64,000 bases of DNA. It comes from Hippopus hippopus (Eukaryota > Mollusca > Bivalvia > Cardiida > Cardiidae). Location: contig OX328112.1 in assembly GCA_946811185.2 (NCBI GenBank), positions 23,651,558 to 23,715,557 of the forward strand. Direction: 5' to 3'. The position numbers and the translations under genes were made by a program. The notes under the pieces are model-generated. The model was not told the DNA's origin, searched no databases, and was given only the letters and a program-made list of their open reading frames with translations. Positions 23,001 to 32,265 of the stretch are shown one piece after another. The number at the start of each line of letters is the position of its first letter. The stretch's first letter is position 1.

Positions 23001-24670
23001 TACGACTACATTAGATTTTGTGTTACAGTAGACTTGCGCAAAACAGAAAATTACATAAAAACGGAAAGTGTCGTTTCGGATAAGTAAATGTCCGAATGCC
23101 ACTTTTCGCGTGTTGCAGGCCAATTAATATATACTTACAGTTTGGACAATGATGAAGTGTGCACGTACAGTCATAACAACGTTTACAGTCATAGACGTAG
23201 TTTTCCAAAAGATATCGTTTCGTTTCTGAAAAAAAAGAGAAAGAGAACAAAGGAGAACCATGATGGCCCTGCATCGCTCATCTGAACAAATTAAAAGAAA
23301 AACCAAAATATGCAAAACCAGATGTGTGTAAAGGCACCCTCTAGGGATGGCCTAGCCTTAACCCATAGCTAAAAGTGCGGACTGCGTAGGCTGACCTTGT
23401 TTGATACTGTTTGCAGATGCATTAAACCCCCTTTTCACAGAGTATGACCATTTGTATTTGAATTGAAATATATAAACCCGTTACCACACAATCCCGTTTT
23501 TTAAAACGACCCTGAACAAGAAGGCTTTAGAAAACATTGTGGCAAAAAGGAAATAAATGCTGGTAGCCAGAATTTTCTCCTTTTCCCACAATGTTTTCGA
23601 CCCTATCAAAGACAAAAATCAGCATTTGATATTCATTTATTTTGTCGTCTGCAAATGCTTTCAATTTAGTCAAGTCCAAAATTTTGTCGTTTGGTAAAGA
23701 GTTAAAGATTCGATTCTTGTTAGTGTAACAACACACGAGGGCTAATTGATAAGTTGTGTGCCTTGTACTGAAAGAGATAACTCTTCACCGCACAATGCCG
23801 ACTTTTAACGACCCTGGAAAAGAAGCCCGTTGAAAACTTTGTCGGAAAAGGAGAAAATGATGGTAACCAGCATTTTCTCCTTTTCCCACAATGTTTTTTA
23901 CCCTATCAAAGAAAAAATGCACCATTTGAGCCACATTGAAATCGTTGTCTGCAAATGCTTTCAATTGGGACAAAGCCTAATTTTTTTCGTCTGGTAGAGC
24001 GTTAAGCAGGAATGTCCTTTTTCCACTATTTCTTGACTACGTATCTAAGGTTGTGTAGGCGAAGACTGGTGTCATTTGGTCGGTTTATGTCGATGAGGTA
24101 GCACTCTAAAGTAAAGAAGGTAAGTGATTTTTGCAAAATGGACAAAATCGCTGAAATAGCAGTGATTCAATATGGCTTGCAACACGCGAAAAGGGGCATT
24201 CGGACATTTGCGTAAAGTGTCGTCGCGGATCAGCCTGCGCAGTCCACGTAGACTTCATTCGATTTTGTACTACAGTAGACTTGCGCGAAAGAGAAAATTG
24301 CATAAGAACGGAAAGTGTCGTCTCGGACTAGCCTGTGCAGACTGCTGATCCGGGATGACACTTTACGCAAATGTCCGAATGCCCCTTTTTCGCGTGTTGC
24401 AGGCCATATATGAGGCATACAACTTATCAGTTACCCCTCGTAAGACAGAAAAGTGAAGACATCGTCGGTTTGCTTGTCTGTTAGTCTATCTGTTTGTCTG
24501 TCTATGTCTTTTCTCATGTTATGCACATTAATCAAAGATCGGCAGACATTTTAGTCTTCGTCTTTTACATTTGATCACTTACCTGATTTGAACATGAACG
24601 CTCTGCTGACTCCGAATGACCAGAAACTCGAAACGGCCATCATCATTAGTAAAAGTTCAAAGGACCTCAT
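13782..24670 (-). CDS. Gene A: secreted TSR-mucin cysteine-rich protein, complete, 8 exons
   Basis: Coding exons on the minus strand: 24583-24670, 23139-23225, 22297-22365, 19069-19260, 17570-17746, 16434-16603, 14631-14756, 13782-13880. They join to 1008 bp, 335 aa, with no frame break. Order: signal peptide (about 1-24), CxxCYxCxCx4C module (31-58), Cx8C exon (60-81), TSR (83-145), Thr-rich linker (147-204), C-x3-C-x18-C-x14-CC module (206-261), CDSIP module (262-303), tail (304-335). Intron phases are 1,1,1,1,1,0,0. Every intron has GT/AG ends, and each exon has a counterpart in genes B and C, which supports the model strongly. The secreted, disulphide-bonded, O-glycosylated character is inferred from composition. 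The family is not recognised beyond the TSR. A non-coding 5' exon is likely, because a splice acceptor lies 3 nt before the ATG. No canonical AATAAA was seen just after the stop. Confidence 0.87.
13999..14075. repeat. (GA)n microsatellite
   Basis: Interrupted GA run adjoining the SINE tail. Confidence 0.9.
14078..14400 (-). mobile_element. R5 tRNA-derived SINE, full length
   Basis: On the minus strand the head reads ccccggtagctcagtcggta (A box) then gggttcgatccctgg (B box), a Pol III tRNA-like promoter. The body ends ttgaaaacggcgttaaacac. A (GA)n microsatellite adjoins the tail and a short one the head. Confidence 0.8.
14631..14756 (-). CDS. Gene A exon 7: CDSIPxYxPVASF module
   Basis: 126 bp, phase 0-0, acceptor catgcttcag, donor aag/gtataa. 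Encodes NCDSIPAYIPVASF, then GVFIGC, giving C-x27-C as in genes B and C. Clear paralogue alignment over the whole exon. Confidence 0.88.
14965..15196. mobile_element. R3 hairpin MITE
   Basis: Copy adjoining an R4 fragment at its left end. Confidence 0.62.
15248..15513. mobile_element. R1 palindromic MITE
   Basis: About 265 bp. Terminal inverted repeats of about 30 bp built on GCAACACGCGAAAAGGGGC, followed inwards by two GCCTGCGCAG...CGCAGGC palindromes. In the intron between exons 6 and 7 of gene A. Confidence 0.8.
15518..15900. mobile_element. R8 single unit
   Basis: One unit of the same sequence (ggatctgacatgagtta, then aacgagccaagggaaaatgt). Confidence 0.65.
15950..16215. mobile_element. 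R2 MITE
   Basis: Ends and central palindrome recognisable; internal run of G at 15967-15976. In the gene A intron between exons 6 and 7. Confidence 0.65.
16228..16420. mobile_element. R3 MITE ending 14 nt from a gene A splice donor
   Basis: Copy whose right end touches the donor region of gene A exon 6. Confidence 0.62.
16434..16603 (-). CDS. Gene A exon 6: C-x3-C-x18-C-x14-CC module
   Basis: 170 bp, enters phase 1, leaves phase 0; acceptor ccttacccag, donor aat/gtaaat. Cysteine spacing in CAKFC, RHC and NCCG is identical to genes B and C, as is exon length. An R3 repeat ends only about 14 nt past the donor. Confidence 0.87.
17570..17746 (-). CDS. Gene A exon 5: Thr-rich mucin-like linker
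   Basis: 177 bp, phase 1-1. Acceptor with pyrimidine tract ctttctctgtcgttccag; donor caag/gttttt is weak. Composition is dominated by Thr, Ser, Ala and Pro, with repeated TTTA units coded by ACA/GCA trinucleotides, suggesting repeat slippage within the exon. A dense O-glycan stalk is expected. Confidence 0.82.
17930..18125. mobile_element. R11 partial
   Basis: Shares atacatgttctatcggtcgta and gcatgaaaatacaaga; between gene A exons 4 and 5. Confidence 0.52.
18140..18398. mobile_element. R1 palindromic MITE
   Basis: Full-length copy with both inner palindromes, upstream of exon 5 in a gene A intron. Confidence 0.8.
18480..18570 (+). other. tRNA-like SINE head or degenerate tRNA
   Basis: Contains gtgggttcaagccccac, a good B box with T-arm pairing, but the rest does not fold as a standard tRNA. 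Probably a SINE remnant. Confidence 0.35.
18670..18900. mobile_element. R11 partial, inverted
   Basis: Reverse orientation of the same body (gaaaatgcatttcatgcttt). Confidence 0.52.
19069..19260 (-). CDS. Gene A exon 4: thrombospondin type-1 repeat
   Basis: 192 bp, phase 1-1, the classic symmetric one-exon TSR. Shows the Trp ladder GQWSNWGPWSSC, the Arg layer RTRQRTC, then NC, PC, TC and a seventh cysteine (PPVC). Two WxxW C-mannosylation motifs are present. CKGSC keeps Ser at the O-fucose position but lacks the following Gly. Acceptor cttcag, donor tttg/gtaagt. Confidence 0.93.
19286..19835. mobile_element. Two R2 MITEs in tandem
   Basis: One copy about 19286-19558 and a second about 19571-19832, just upstream of the gene A TSR exon. 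Confidence 0.68.
20251..20511. mobile_element. R1 palindromic MITE
   Basis: Full-length copy beginning GGCCTGCAACACGC and ending with its complement; intron 3 of gene A. Confidence 0.82.
20545..20850 (-). mobile_element. R5 tRNA-derived SINE, full length
   Basis: Same head (A and B boxes near 20790-20850) and body. Intron 3 of gene A. Confidence 0.8.
21095..21680. mobile_element. Two R2 MITEs in tandem
   Basis: Copies about 21095-21362 and 21393-21680; the second carries an ataagattaaagat expansion. Intron 3 of gene A. Confidence 0.65.
21680..21860. mobile_element. R4 hairpin element
   Basis: Core hairpin reduced; contains a C run at 21771-21783. Confidence 0.55.
22297..22365 (-). CDS. Gene A exon 3: short Cx8C exon
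   Basis: 69 bp, phase 1-1, acceptor ttcttattacag, donor acgg/gtaagt. Encodes NPLEFTGAWFQC then DLDCT, matching NAWEYAGAYTQC of gene C and NPFELTSAFFQC of gene D. An (ATT)n tract lies directly upstream of the acceptor. Confidence 0.87.
22405..22495. repeat. (AAT)n/(ATG)n microsatellite
   Basis: ATT repeat on the gene A strand, directly upstream of the exon 3 acceptor. Confidence 0.9.
22770..22850. mobile_element. R4 core hairpin
   Basis: agatcagtctgcacgttctg and complement only. Confidence 0.55.
22903..23122. mobile_element. R1 MITE, internally deleted, next to a splice donor
   Basis: Both termini present but the second inner palindrome is missing. Ends about 16 nt downstream of the gene A exon 2 donor. 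Confidence 0.8.
23139..23225 (-). CDS. Gene A exon 2: CxxCYxCxCx4C module
   Basis: 87 bp, phase 1-1, acceptor ttttttcag, donor aact/gtaagt. Encodes five cysteines in CKRCYDCTCTLHHC followed by PN. The same spacing occurs in B, C and D. An R1 repeat ends about 16 nt past the donor. Confidence 0.87.
23235..23290. repeat. Short GGxCCATGATGGCCC-type repeat fragment
   Basis: accatgatggccctgcatcg with tcatctg is a motif also seen diverged at 1110-1140 and 9885-9920. Lies directly upstream of the gene A exon 2 acceptor. Confidence 0.4.
23473..24004. mobile_element. Two R3 MITEs
   Basis: Copies about 23473-23705 and 23776-24004 with clear hairpins, in gene A intron 1. Confidence 0.7.
24174..24405. 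mobile_element. R1 MITE, shortened
   Basis: Both inverted ends are intact; each inner palindrome has lost part of an arm. In intron 1 of gene A. Confidence 0.8.
24583..24670 (-). CDS. Gene A exon 1: signal peptide
   Basis: Starts MRSFELLLMMMAVSSF, a hydrophobic secretion signal with likely cleavage near the SRA segment. The donor tcag/gtaagt gives phase 1. The acceptor ttttattttag lies 3 nt before the ATG, so the exon probably begins at 24673 and is preceded by a 5' UTR intron. Same position and phase as exon 1 of B, C and D. Confidence 0.85.
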
Positions 24671-24775
24671 GTTCTAAAATAAAACCTTAGAGAAAATAAA
24701 AAAAAAAGAAAGTCCGATGATTAGACTTTGACTGGCCAATCTTATCAGTTTTTCTATGTTCTTTCAAACTTTCGA

Positions 24776-25433
24776 AACTCTTTACCATACGACAAAATCT
24801 TACACTTGTCCGATTAAAGGTGGCCCTTCAGATTTTGGGACGAAAATTTTACATCCTTATACTCCCAAAGCCTTTTAATTTTCATTCATAAAACCCCAGT
24901 AGTCGAAAACCATCCGACAACAAGAGAAACTGGAGATTTACTACGGCCCAGGTCGACACCGACGGGAAACACGGTCTATTTTTACATGAGCAACTCGCTC
25001 ATTTACATACCGGAAATACACAGACGAAGCTTCAAACATAGCGCCCGAAGAAGACATTATGGAAAATAATTACATGTTTGTTATGTTATGGAATTTAAGC
25101 GTCATTAGTCACGTGCCAGTCACTTTACATTCCCACAATGCTTTTTTGATTTCTGGCGCGAAATCTAAAAATACTTTAAGAGGCTACGTAGCCTTTTAAG
25201 GGAACACCATCAAGAATTTTTTTTTTTGTAATTTTATGATTCTTAATTATTGATGATTTGTATTGTTTTTTCATATAAATTTCAGTGATATATATATTTT
25301 TTAATTTGGTGAGATGTGAAAAATCTAAATACCCACCTTTAAAGGTTGTGGAAAAAAGGGGAAAGTACTGGTTACCAGTACGATCACTGTCCCCAGAGTC
25401 ATTTAAACAGATGAGTGTTTGGTAAAGGATTAA
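24776..25433. mobile_element. R3 remnant interrupted by R7
   Basis: Left end 24776-24813 and right part 25343-25433 flank the TTAA element. Confidence 0.62.
24818..25338. mobile_element. R7 copy 2: TTAA-flanked MITE inserted in an R3 element
   Basis: 521 bp, same ends and TTAA on both sides (24814-24817, 25339-25342). R3 sequence stops at 24813 and resumes after 25342, so R7 inserted into R3. Differs from copy 1 mainly by a deletion near its left end. Just upstream of gene A. Confidence 0.8.
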
Positions 25434-25439
25434 GGAAGA

Positions 25440-25610
25440 TCATTTGATCGTTACAGACAGTAGAAGACAGACAGACAAACAGACAGACGGACGGACAGAC
25501 GGGCGGACGAACGAACGGACGGGAGGGCGGTAAGGCGGACGGACAGACGGGAGGGCGGACGGTAGGACGGACGGATGGATGGATTGACGGACGGACGGAC
25601 AGTAAATGAT
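25440..25610. repeat. GACG/GGAC-rich minisatellite
   Basis: Imperfect tetranucleotide array (gacggacggacagac type), purine-biased and GC-rich. Confidence 0.85.
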
Positions 25611-25634
25611 AAACAGAACGGACTACGTGGTTTT

Positions 25635-25890
25635 TAATTTGAACCAGACGACAAAACTTTCAACTGTTCCTTTTTGAAACAATATGCTAACGACACTTTG
25701 CGGCTAAAAGATGAAATCTGCCAACGAAAGCGTAGTTTTGAATACAGGGAGAAAGTTCTAGTTATCAGAATTTTCTCCTTGTCCCACGGTGTTGGGGCTG
25801 AAAAATTAAATTTGCCCACGAAAGCGTAGCTTTAAAAGCACAGAGAAAATTCTAGTTATTAGATTTTTCTCCTTGTCCCACGGTGTTCTT
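25635..25890. mobile_element. R3-like remnants
   Basis: Two diverged ttctccttgtcccacggtgtt arms in succession. Confidence 0.45.
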
Positions 25891-25944
25891 AGAGCTCATA
25901 TTCCTCACTGTGGACAAAAAAGGGAATCTTATTGTAATAGTTTA

Positions 25945-26150
25945 ACCCGTAGGCTGCTAAGCGCGACTCAAGGATCTTTTGCGGACAGTGTAGATCAAGA
26001 TCAGACTGCACAGAACGTGCAGTCTGATCTTGGACCTACTCTGTCCGATAAGGCGATATCTGTTTCCAAAATGTACCTCTGAAATAGCAGAATATGCGTT
26101 TTTGCTGTCGGCTTGACAGTTCCATGTAACTTACTTAGCAGGGAAGGGTG
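25945..26150. mobile_element. R4 hairpin element
   Basis: Well-preserved, with gtagatcaagatcagactgc and complement. Confidence 0.68.
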
Positions 26151-26519
26151 GTAAATGGGTCATTAATTTACTTGACTTAAATTAAGCAACTGCTCAGCCA
26201 GTCTGTTTTTAACTAAATTTGTCGACCAGAGTGGAACCTTATAGAAAACAGCTCGGGGGGAAAGAATGAAAATGAACTCACTTGTAAGTGGATTTCGTGC
26301 TTAAAAAGTTATCCTACAATTTATGCCAGTTAGATATCAGTACTCAGTTACGTTTGAAGCTAGTGTTTCTCCCTCAACAATCCCAGCACCTTCCTTATCT
26401 GGGCCAGTGACATTGCTCATTCCAATAGAACGCCGATAAGGCGATGGCTTAGGTCAAGTCTCAACTAAGGTGAAATATTTTGTGGTTGACCCACACCCAA
26501 AATCAAGGGTCTATATTCA

Positions 26520-26665
26520 GCAACCATTCTTTATTTTATCGTAAGTCTAATTCTAGATTTAGAAAGTAAAACAACTTCTGATTGCCTAAACCATTTGGTT
26601 TAGCCAATCATAAGTTGTGTTACTTTCAAGACTAGAAAATGCTTGAGGATAAGACTAAGAATGTT
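26520..26665. mobile_element. R6 palindromic element
   Basis: Clear copy. Confidence 0.6.
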
Positions 26666-26997
26666 CTTAAGAAGAATGTTTGGTACACACGGACCCAGTT
26701 CACAGCAAACTTTACCCCTCGAAGCTCAGAACAAACCAAACAGACATTTTCAGTCCAGAAATATGACCCAAAAATTGCAATTTCTAGATGGGTCGAAATG
26801 TCTTTTCATTGAGGTGGGCTGCACGTTTGTGCATATTGACCTTGATCTATACTGGCAGCATAGGCAACAATAATTGTGAAAGGTGCTCTGAGAATTATTT
26901 AAAGATGCCCCTCTACAGTCGGTGAGCAAAAACGCTGTTAAATTTCAAACAATTTAGAATGGTACAGAAATCAGTCCTTTGTGTAAACATGGATAAA

Positions 26998-27219
26998 TTA
27001 CCGACATATATGGTGTAATTGAAAAAAAGAAGCACGGAGATTCGTATTGGAAACCGAACATTGGTCAGAAGAAAACTGGCTGACGATCGAAGCTGTAAAC
27101 AATGGCGGTGCGTCACGGAAATTTATCGTTGGTTTCTGCCTAGAATCGGATACAGTGTAATTTGCATATAGGCCGCGACCTCCGTCTGAAAATCGAGGCT
27201 GCAACAGAGAAGCCTCCAT
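26998..27219 (-). other. Open, GC-richer segment of unknown nature
   Basis: An open frame beginning MEASLLQPRFSDGG in a local rise of CpG, with a GT donor-like site at its end (tatgtcg/gtaatt). It could be a captured first exon or part of a repeat. No family recognised and no matching exon seen nearby. Confidence 0.2.
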
Positions 27220-27289
27220 TTTCCTTTGTTTACCCCATTAGACGCAGGGCGAAGGTCAAATGTAGTCAGTGACAGCATGCATGATCATT

Positions 27290-27530
27290 ATACGAATCTA
27301 CCCGAGTGTATAACGGATATATCGAAAATCTTCGATTCAAAAACCGGAAACGACGAGTGTGTTTACATGGAAGGCCGCAACTCAGCGAAATGCATTTCCT
27401 ATCGTCCGTAATCTAAGCAACCTTGCAAGCGTCAGGCGCAATATTTGGCATGAAGATATAAGAATGACTATATTTTGATAAAATAAAGACAAAATGAGTT
27501 AAAACTAGCTTAAAATGAGTATAAGGGCCT
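27290..27530. mobile_element. R11 partial
   Basis: Shares accggaaacgacga and gcatttcctatcgtccgtaa. Confidence 0.55.
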
Positions 27531-27559
27531 CTTTAAAACTTTACCAAACTATAATGTAT

Positions 27560-28170
27560 TTTAACGCCACCAGTTGCCTATATGGACGACGCTTCCCGAA
27601 GGCTGTTATGTTGAGGAGGTAGTGCGAGATACAGGACGGAACCCATCCTAATTTACGCCTGCTTCTTTAACGCGCTCGATGTATAGCACCGTTACACGGG
27701 ACCTCGATTTAACGTCTCATCCGAAAGACTATCAGTAATTTTGGATGGCCAGTAGTGTCGCTGCAACCCACACCCTCAACTGGCCTGAGACTTAACGTTC
27801 ACGAGTTCTACATGCTACCACTTGAACTATTCCAGCTGGTCTGACGTGAGTCGATACTTTTTGAATATACTTTCAACCCTTCATATCGTCGCCACCGGTT
27901 GCCCATATGGGCGACACGCCCTGAAGGCTGTTGGTTTTGTCATTGGGGATGATGCAAGATACAGGACGAAACCCATCCTAAGTTACGCCTGGTTCTTTAA
28001 CGTCCTTGGTATATAGCGCCGTCACACGGGACCTCGGTTTAACGTCTCGTTCGAAAGACTATTAGTACTTTTAGATGACCAGCCGTGGAGCTCGAGCCAA
28101 CACCCTCAAGTGACCAAAGACTTCATTTTTACAAGTCTCACTCTCTACCACTTGAGCTACGCGGGCTGGT
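27560..28170. mobile_element. Two tandem SINE-like copies
   Basis: Units about 27560-27840 and 27870-28165, both with acgggacctcgatttaacgt-type bodies and ending in a taccacttgagctacgc-like tRNA head. Confidence 0.6.
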
Positions 28171-28369
28171 CTCCCCCTCTTGACAGAGCATGACTCATAT
28201 ATCTACACTTATATTATAACACTTCGACTGACTCATCTCTTCTGCATTAGTCAAAGGGAGGTAATTATGCTAGCCATAACCATATCTTTACCAATTGCTT
28301 TACATATTTGCAAATAATTCTGAGATTTTACGATCCACAATACGTCGGCTTGTGAAACCACGAAAAAGA

Positions 28370-28516
28370 GAAGTTGCTTCTATCCAGCACTTTCTCCATT
28401 TCCAAGCATATTTTCTACTCTTTTAAAGATAATTGACATAATTTTGTTCATTTAATTTGTCGTCTGCAAATGTTTTCAGCTTTGCCGAGGCTAAATTTTG
28501 TCTGCTGGTAAAAAAT
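28370..28516. mobile_element. R3 half copy
   Basis: Right half only. Confidence 0.45.
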
Positions 28517-28519
28517 TGA

Positions 28520-30010
28520 TTTTATATACCCAATTCATAACAAGAGATTGACTTTGAACACTGCTCGATTTCGTTCATTATAATAATTTGGTAAGAAACA
28601 TTTTTTTTTTTTTAAATATTTCCAGCTCTTGAAAACTGATCAGCCCATATCCATTTTAGATGGAATAATCTTTCTTCAAGGTCCGTGCACTGTTAACAGC
28701 ACTTTTGTAATAAAACGTCTGTTTGAAATGCAATTTTAAACTTTACTAGATGTCCTCAATATTCTTCTATATAGTTCGAAGTTGGTATGTGAGGTTTAAT
28801 TCTCAAAATTATCATAAAACATTATTGAAATTATAATGAAGGAAGCTGAACATGTCATTACAAAAAAGCTGCCTAACACAAAATGTGGTTGGAACAGAGA
28901 ACGGAGAACAGCTTTTGTCATAAAAATTCAACTTGTTATACTACTTTCAAACTCTCTGGATTCCTTTTACAATCTAACCAATTCATTCAATATGGATATA
29001 CACGTATTTGTTTGCTTTTATCCCAAAATAAACATGAACTTTCATTAAGATTCGTTAAAATGGAGATTACAAATGTTATTACAGCAAGCCGATTGTTACA
29101 AAAGTCATTACTTTTGAAACAAAGAGTTTTTGTTAAACATTTTGATATTGTACTAATGTCCTAATTTTGATAGTATTTGCATGGTATATTTATGTTTAAA
29201 TCCACGCAAATAGATTGATTTTGAATGATATAGATGAATACTGAAGGAATCTAGCAAGGTTGAAAAGTGTCTTCGAATTTGCAGTAATTGATTCCAGAAG
29301 CTGTTCTCCGTTCGAAGAACTTTTGTTATAAAATGTTTTTCAATAAAATTTTTAAATTACCCCTCTTCCAATCTAAAGTTAATGATGATTTTGGGTTGAA
29401 GGCATACTGATATTTAGCAGAAAATCTGACAAAAAGAACAACAAAAGAAAGAAATATCTTTATAGAGTGGGCCTATTCATGTATCAAAACTGAATTTATG
29501 ATAATTAATTCTATTTTACAAGCGTACTTTCAAAGTCACCTTCTGCATGTTTGGTTGGGCAATGATAGAGTGAGGTAGGTTTTCGAGATAAAGTAAGCAG
29601 GACATATGTTGTAATCGGGACAAAGTATACAAAAATCTAAAAGTTGAGTTCTAGATAAAAGTATGACATGTGTCAAATGTTGGACTTGTTCGTGCCGTTT
29701 TGTACTTTGACGATAGCATGTTACTGATACGTGGTACGGGAACCATTTGGTCTCTAGATACGATGTAAGTATGAAATTTATATTAATTCCATGCCTTGTT
29801 CACCGTGCCCTTGAGAAATACAATGTCAACATACGACATCGAAAACACGTCTGTGAAATATGGATTATGGAGACAAACCAGTGATTAAAACATGAAGACA
29901 AGTAAAAAACATTATGGAAAAAGAAACTTCTCGTTAAAAGTTTTTTTTACGTCAGCCACGTTGTTTTCAAAAAACAGATTGTCGCAAGAAGGCGTCTGCA
30001 AGTGGCAACG
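28520..30010. other. No gene recognised; AT-rich
   Basis: Short open frames are lysine- and isoleucine-rich and lack splice support. A 17-bp inverted match (cggagaacagctt near 28902 and its complement near 29300) may mark an old element. Confidence 0.5.
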
Positions 30011-30520
30011 AGTATAAATAGAGGATATTTGTTTTTTACGGTGAAAGATCGAAATTTATTTCATCGAGTTAACATCATCAGTAATATTTTCACGAGTGGC
30101 GCAGCACTCGTGAAAATATTACCGATGATGTTCACTCGATGAAATAAATTTCGATCTTTCACCGAAAAAAACAAATATTCTATTTATTTCATGCTTTTAA
30201 CCCTTTGGGAGGGGAACTTAATCAAAATCCAGTACAGTTCTTTTCGGTTATTCCCCGTGGCGTACCCCTTCCGCATAGCAACGCATTACAATATTACGTC
30301 AAGGGCGAGAAATGTAAGGTAAATTACGTCATATTTCCAACTGGTTGTGAGGCACGCGCATTTTACCTAGGTAACTAATGCGCGGGAACAACTTTTTCCG
30401 CCTTCAGTTGAAGAGTTAGAATACAAAAAATCGGTATTTTCACTGGTCGTAACCATGAAATATCGAAAAATATTTCACCGATATTTCTCGATAACCTATC
30501 GAAAAGCATGAAATAATAAG
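30011..30520 (+). mobile_element. R9 foldback-ended element, copy 1
   Basis: Starts with a long hairpin (30040-30175: gatcgaaatttatttcatcg and complement around gagtggcgcagcactc), then a body shared with 53556-53985 in opposite orientation. Confidence 0.72.
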
Positions 30521-30783
30521 TACTAATCATGTATAGACGACCATACTTCGAGCATTTCCAAGTTTTTGAAAGATATGTTGGCAAAAGAGCAACACATTGA
30601 TGTGAAATATTTCTTACATTAGACGAGCGCATTGGATTATTCTGTTAAACAAAGTAATGAAACTGAGCGATAAAAAGTGCCTCCAAGATACTTTGATGTA
30701 TGACACGGCTTTCAAGCTATAAATCATGTACCCTACCCTTTTACTACTACGCGCTGAGTAAACTATACGCCGTTATCATTTTA

Positions 30784-31013
30784 GTTAACTCTTTACCAAA
30801 CAAGCCCTGGTTTTCACGACCCTGGGAAGGAAAGCTTTTGAAAACATTGTGGGAAAAGGAGAAAATGCTGGTAACCAGCATTTTCTCCTTTTCCCACAAG
30901 GTTTTCTACCCTTTCAGAGACAAATTTTCATAAATTGAGACTCTTTCAATTTGTCGTCTGCAAATGCTTTCAATATGGACTAGTCTAACATATTGTCGTT
31001 TGGTAAAGAGTTA
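30784..31013. mobile_element. R3 MITE, best-preserved copy
   Basis: Near-perfect central palindrome ggagaaaatgctggtaacc and complement, with both ends present. Confidence 0.75.
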
Positions 31014-32000
31014 AAAGTCGCCGCCATGTTAATCCTGAAGCGATACACCTCTGTTTTGGCTAGGGCTTATGGAATTATTAACAAGTTGGCTTCTTTACAA
31101 AAGAAGCCAGGAGAGGTCACCATCATTGTTTTCCAATAGTTTATTGGCTTTTAATTTCAATATATTTTGGTATATGTAAACAAACAAGTAAAAAAGCCGC
31201 CGCGTAGAAACCTCATATGCTTTACATGACGCTCATTTGACCTTCTTGTCGCGTTTTCAAGTCGCATGATCTTGCCCAGCGGTCTTCTTTCTCTCTTTTT
31301 TTTTAACGAAATTCTTCTTATTTTTTCTTCTGCTTAGATTTATTTGCTTAATGAAAAAATGAAAAATTACAATTATTTGGGAGGTCATTTGCAGCCATGG
31401 CAAATTAATATAACAAATCTTTTCTGAAATTCGTCATATAAAAATAAATCACGTCTATTTCCTGTTTCGGTTTTTTGATTTCGCTTTATTTACAAAACCA
31501 TGACGAAACAGACTGTGTATCAGTACAATTTCGCAAGAAAAATGGATTTAGACAGCAAATTCTGTGGCAGTCTGTCTTTTAAACTCACCACTGTTGGAGA
31601 GGTCTGATGACCTCTCCAATTAACGATTCCTGATTGTGACATTTGATGTGATATAGTACATTCTAGTTGAAACTGTCAATGGAAGAGTATATAATGCACC
31701 ATGCAATATTTTGGTTCAACTGGGATGGCAGTTTGAGGTTAGGGTTGGTTAGGGTTGTGTAATGCACTCTGTTAATTCTAAATAGATATAAGATGTTAGT
31801 GAAAATACGGGACGGTTCTCGTACATTGCACATAATGAAGCTTTGATTAAGGTGCATGTACAATAAATTGTCATGTTTCTTTTTATGACGGAACAAACAT
31901 CAAGAGGCAGTGATAGAAGTAACACTGAAGTTGAGCATTAGGTATGCCGACTCTTAGGCTATAATTATTTCAGGTAAACGGCAGATCAATCGTTCGGGCA
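31014..32000. other. Mostly unique sequence, no gene recognised
   Basis: Between R3 and the possible gene at 32065. gccaggagaggtcaccatca (31108) and ggagaggtctgatgacctct (31594) form short palindromes. Confidence 0.45.
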
Positions 32001-32020
32001 AACATTTATTGCTTTTATTC

Positions 32021-32021
<1 letters not shown>

Positions 32022-32058
<37 letters not shown>

Positions 32059-32059
32059 C
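32022..32059. repeat. (AAC)n microsatellite
   Basis: About 12 units, in the possible 3' UTR of the 32065-32265 gene. Confidence 0.9.
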
Positions 32060-32064
32060 GTTTC

Positions 32065-32265
32065 TTATTGATCGCCTTTTCGATCTGTTAAAAACTTCGA
32101 TCGGAACGATATCGTCACAGAAAAACTGATACCATTACTATTAATGATATCAACGGTACATAGCGTCTCTGATAAATCATTGGTTGAGATACCTATCATA
32201 CATCCGTCAGCAGGGTTTTCCCAAGGCATTTGACTCCCTTCATTTAAATAACAGAAGGTAGACAT
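32065..32265 (-). CDS. Possible small gene or terminal exon, 66 aa
   Basis: Starts MSTFCYLNEGSQMPWE and ends SKFLTDRKGDQ, with varied, protein-like composition and three cysteines. An acceptor-like tattccacag lies 7 nt before the ATG and the other two frames from that acceptor close early. The stop is followed by an (AAC)n tract (GTT on this strand) and two AATAAA signals around 32005-32020, as for a 3' UTR. No signal peptide. Divergent from gene B exon 1 about 370 bp away. No family recognised. Confidence 0.4.
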   Translation of the reverse strand: MSTFCYLNEGSQMPWENPADGCMIGISTNDLSETLCTVDIINSNGISFSVTISFRSKFLTDRKGDQ

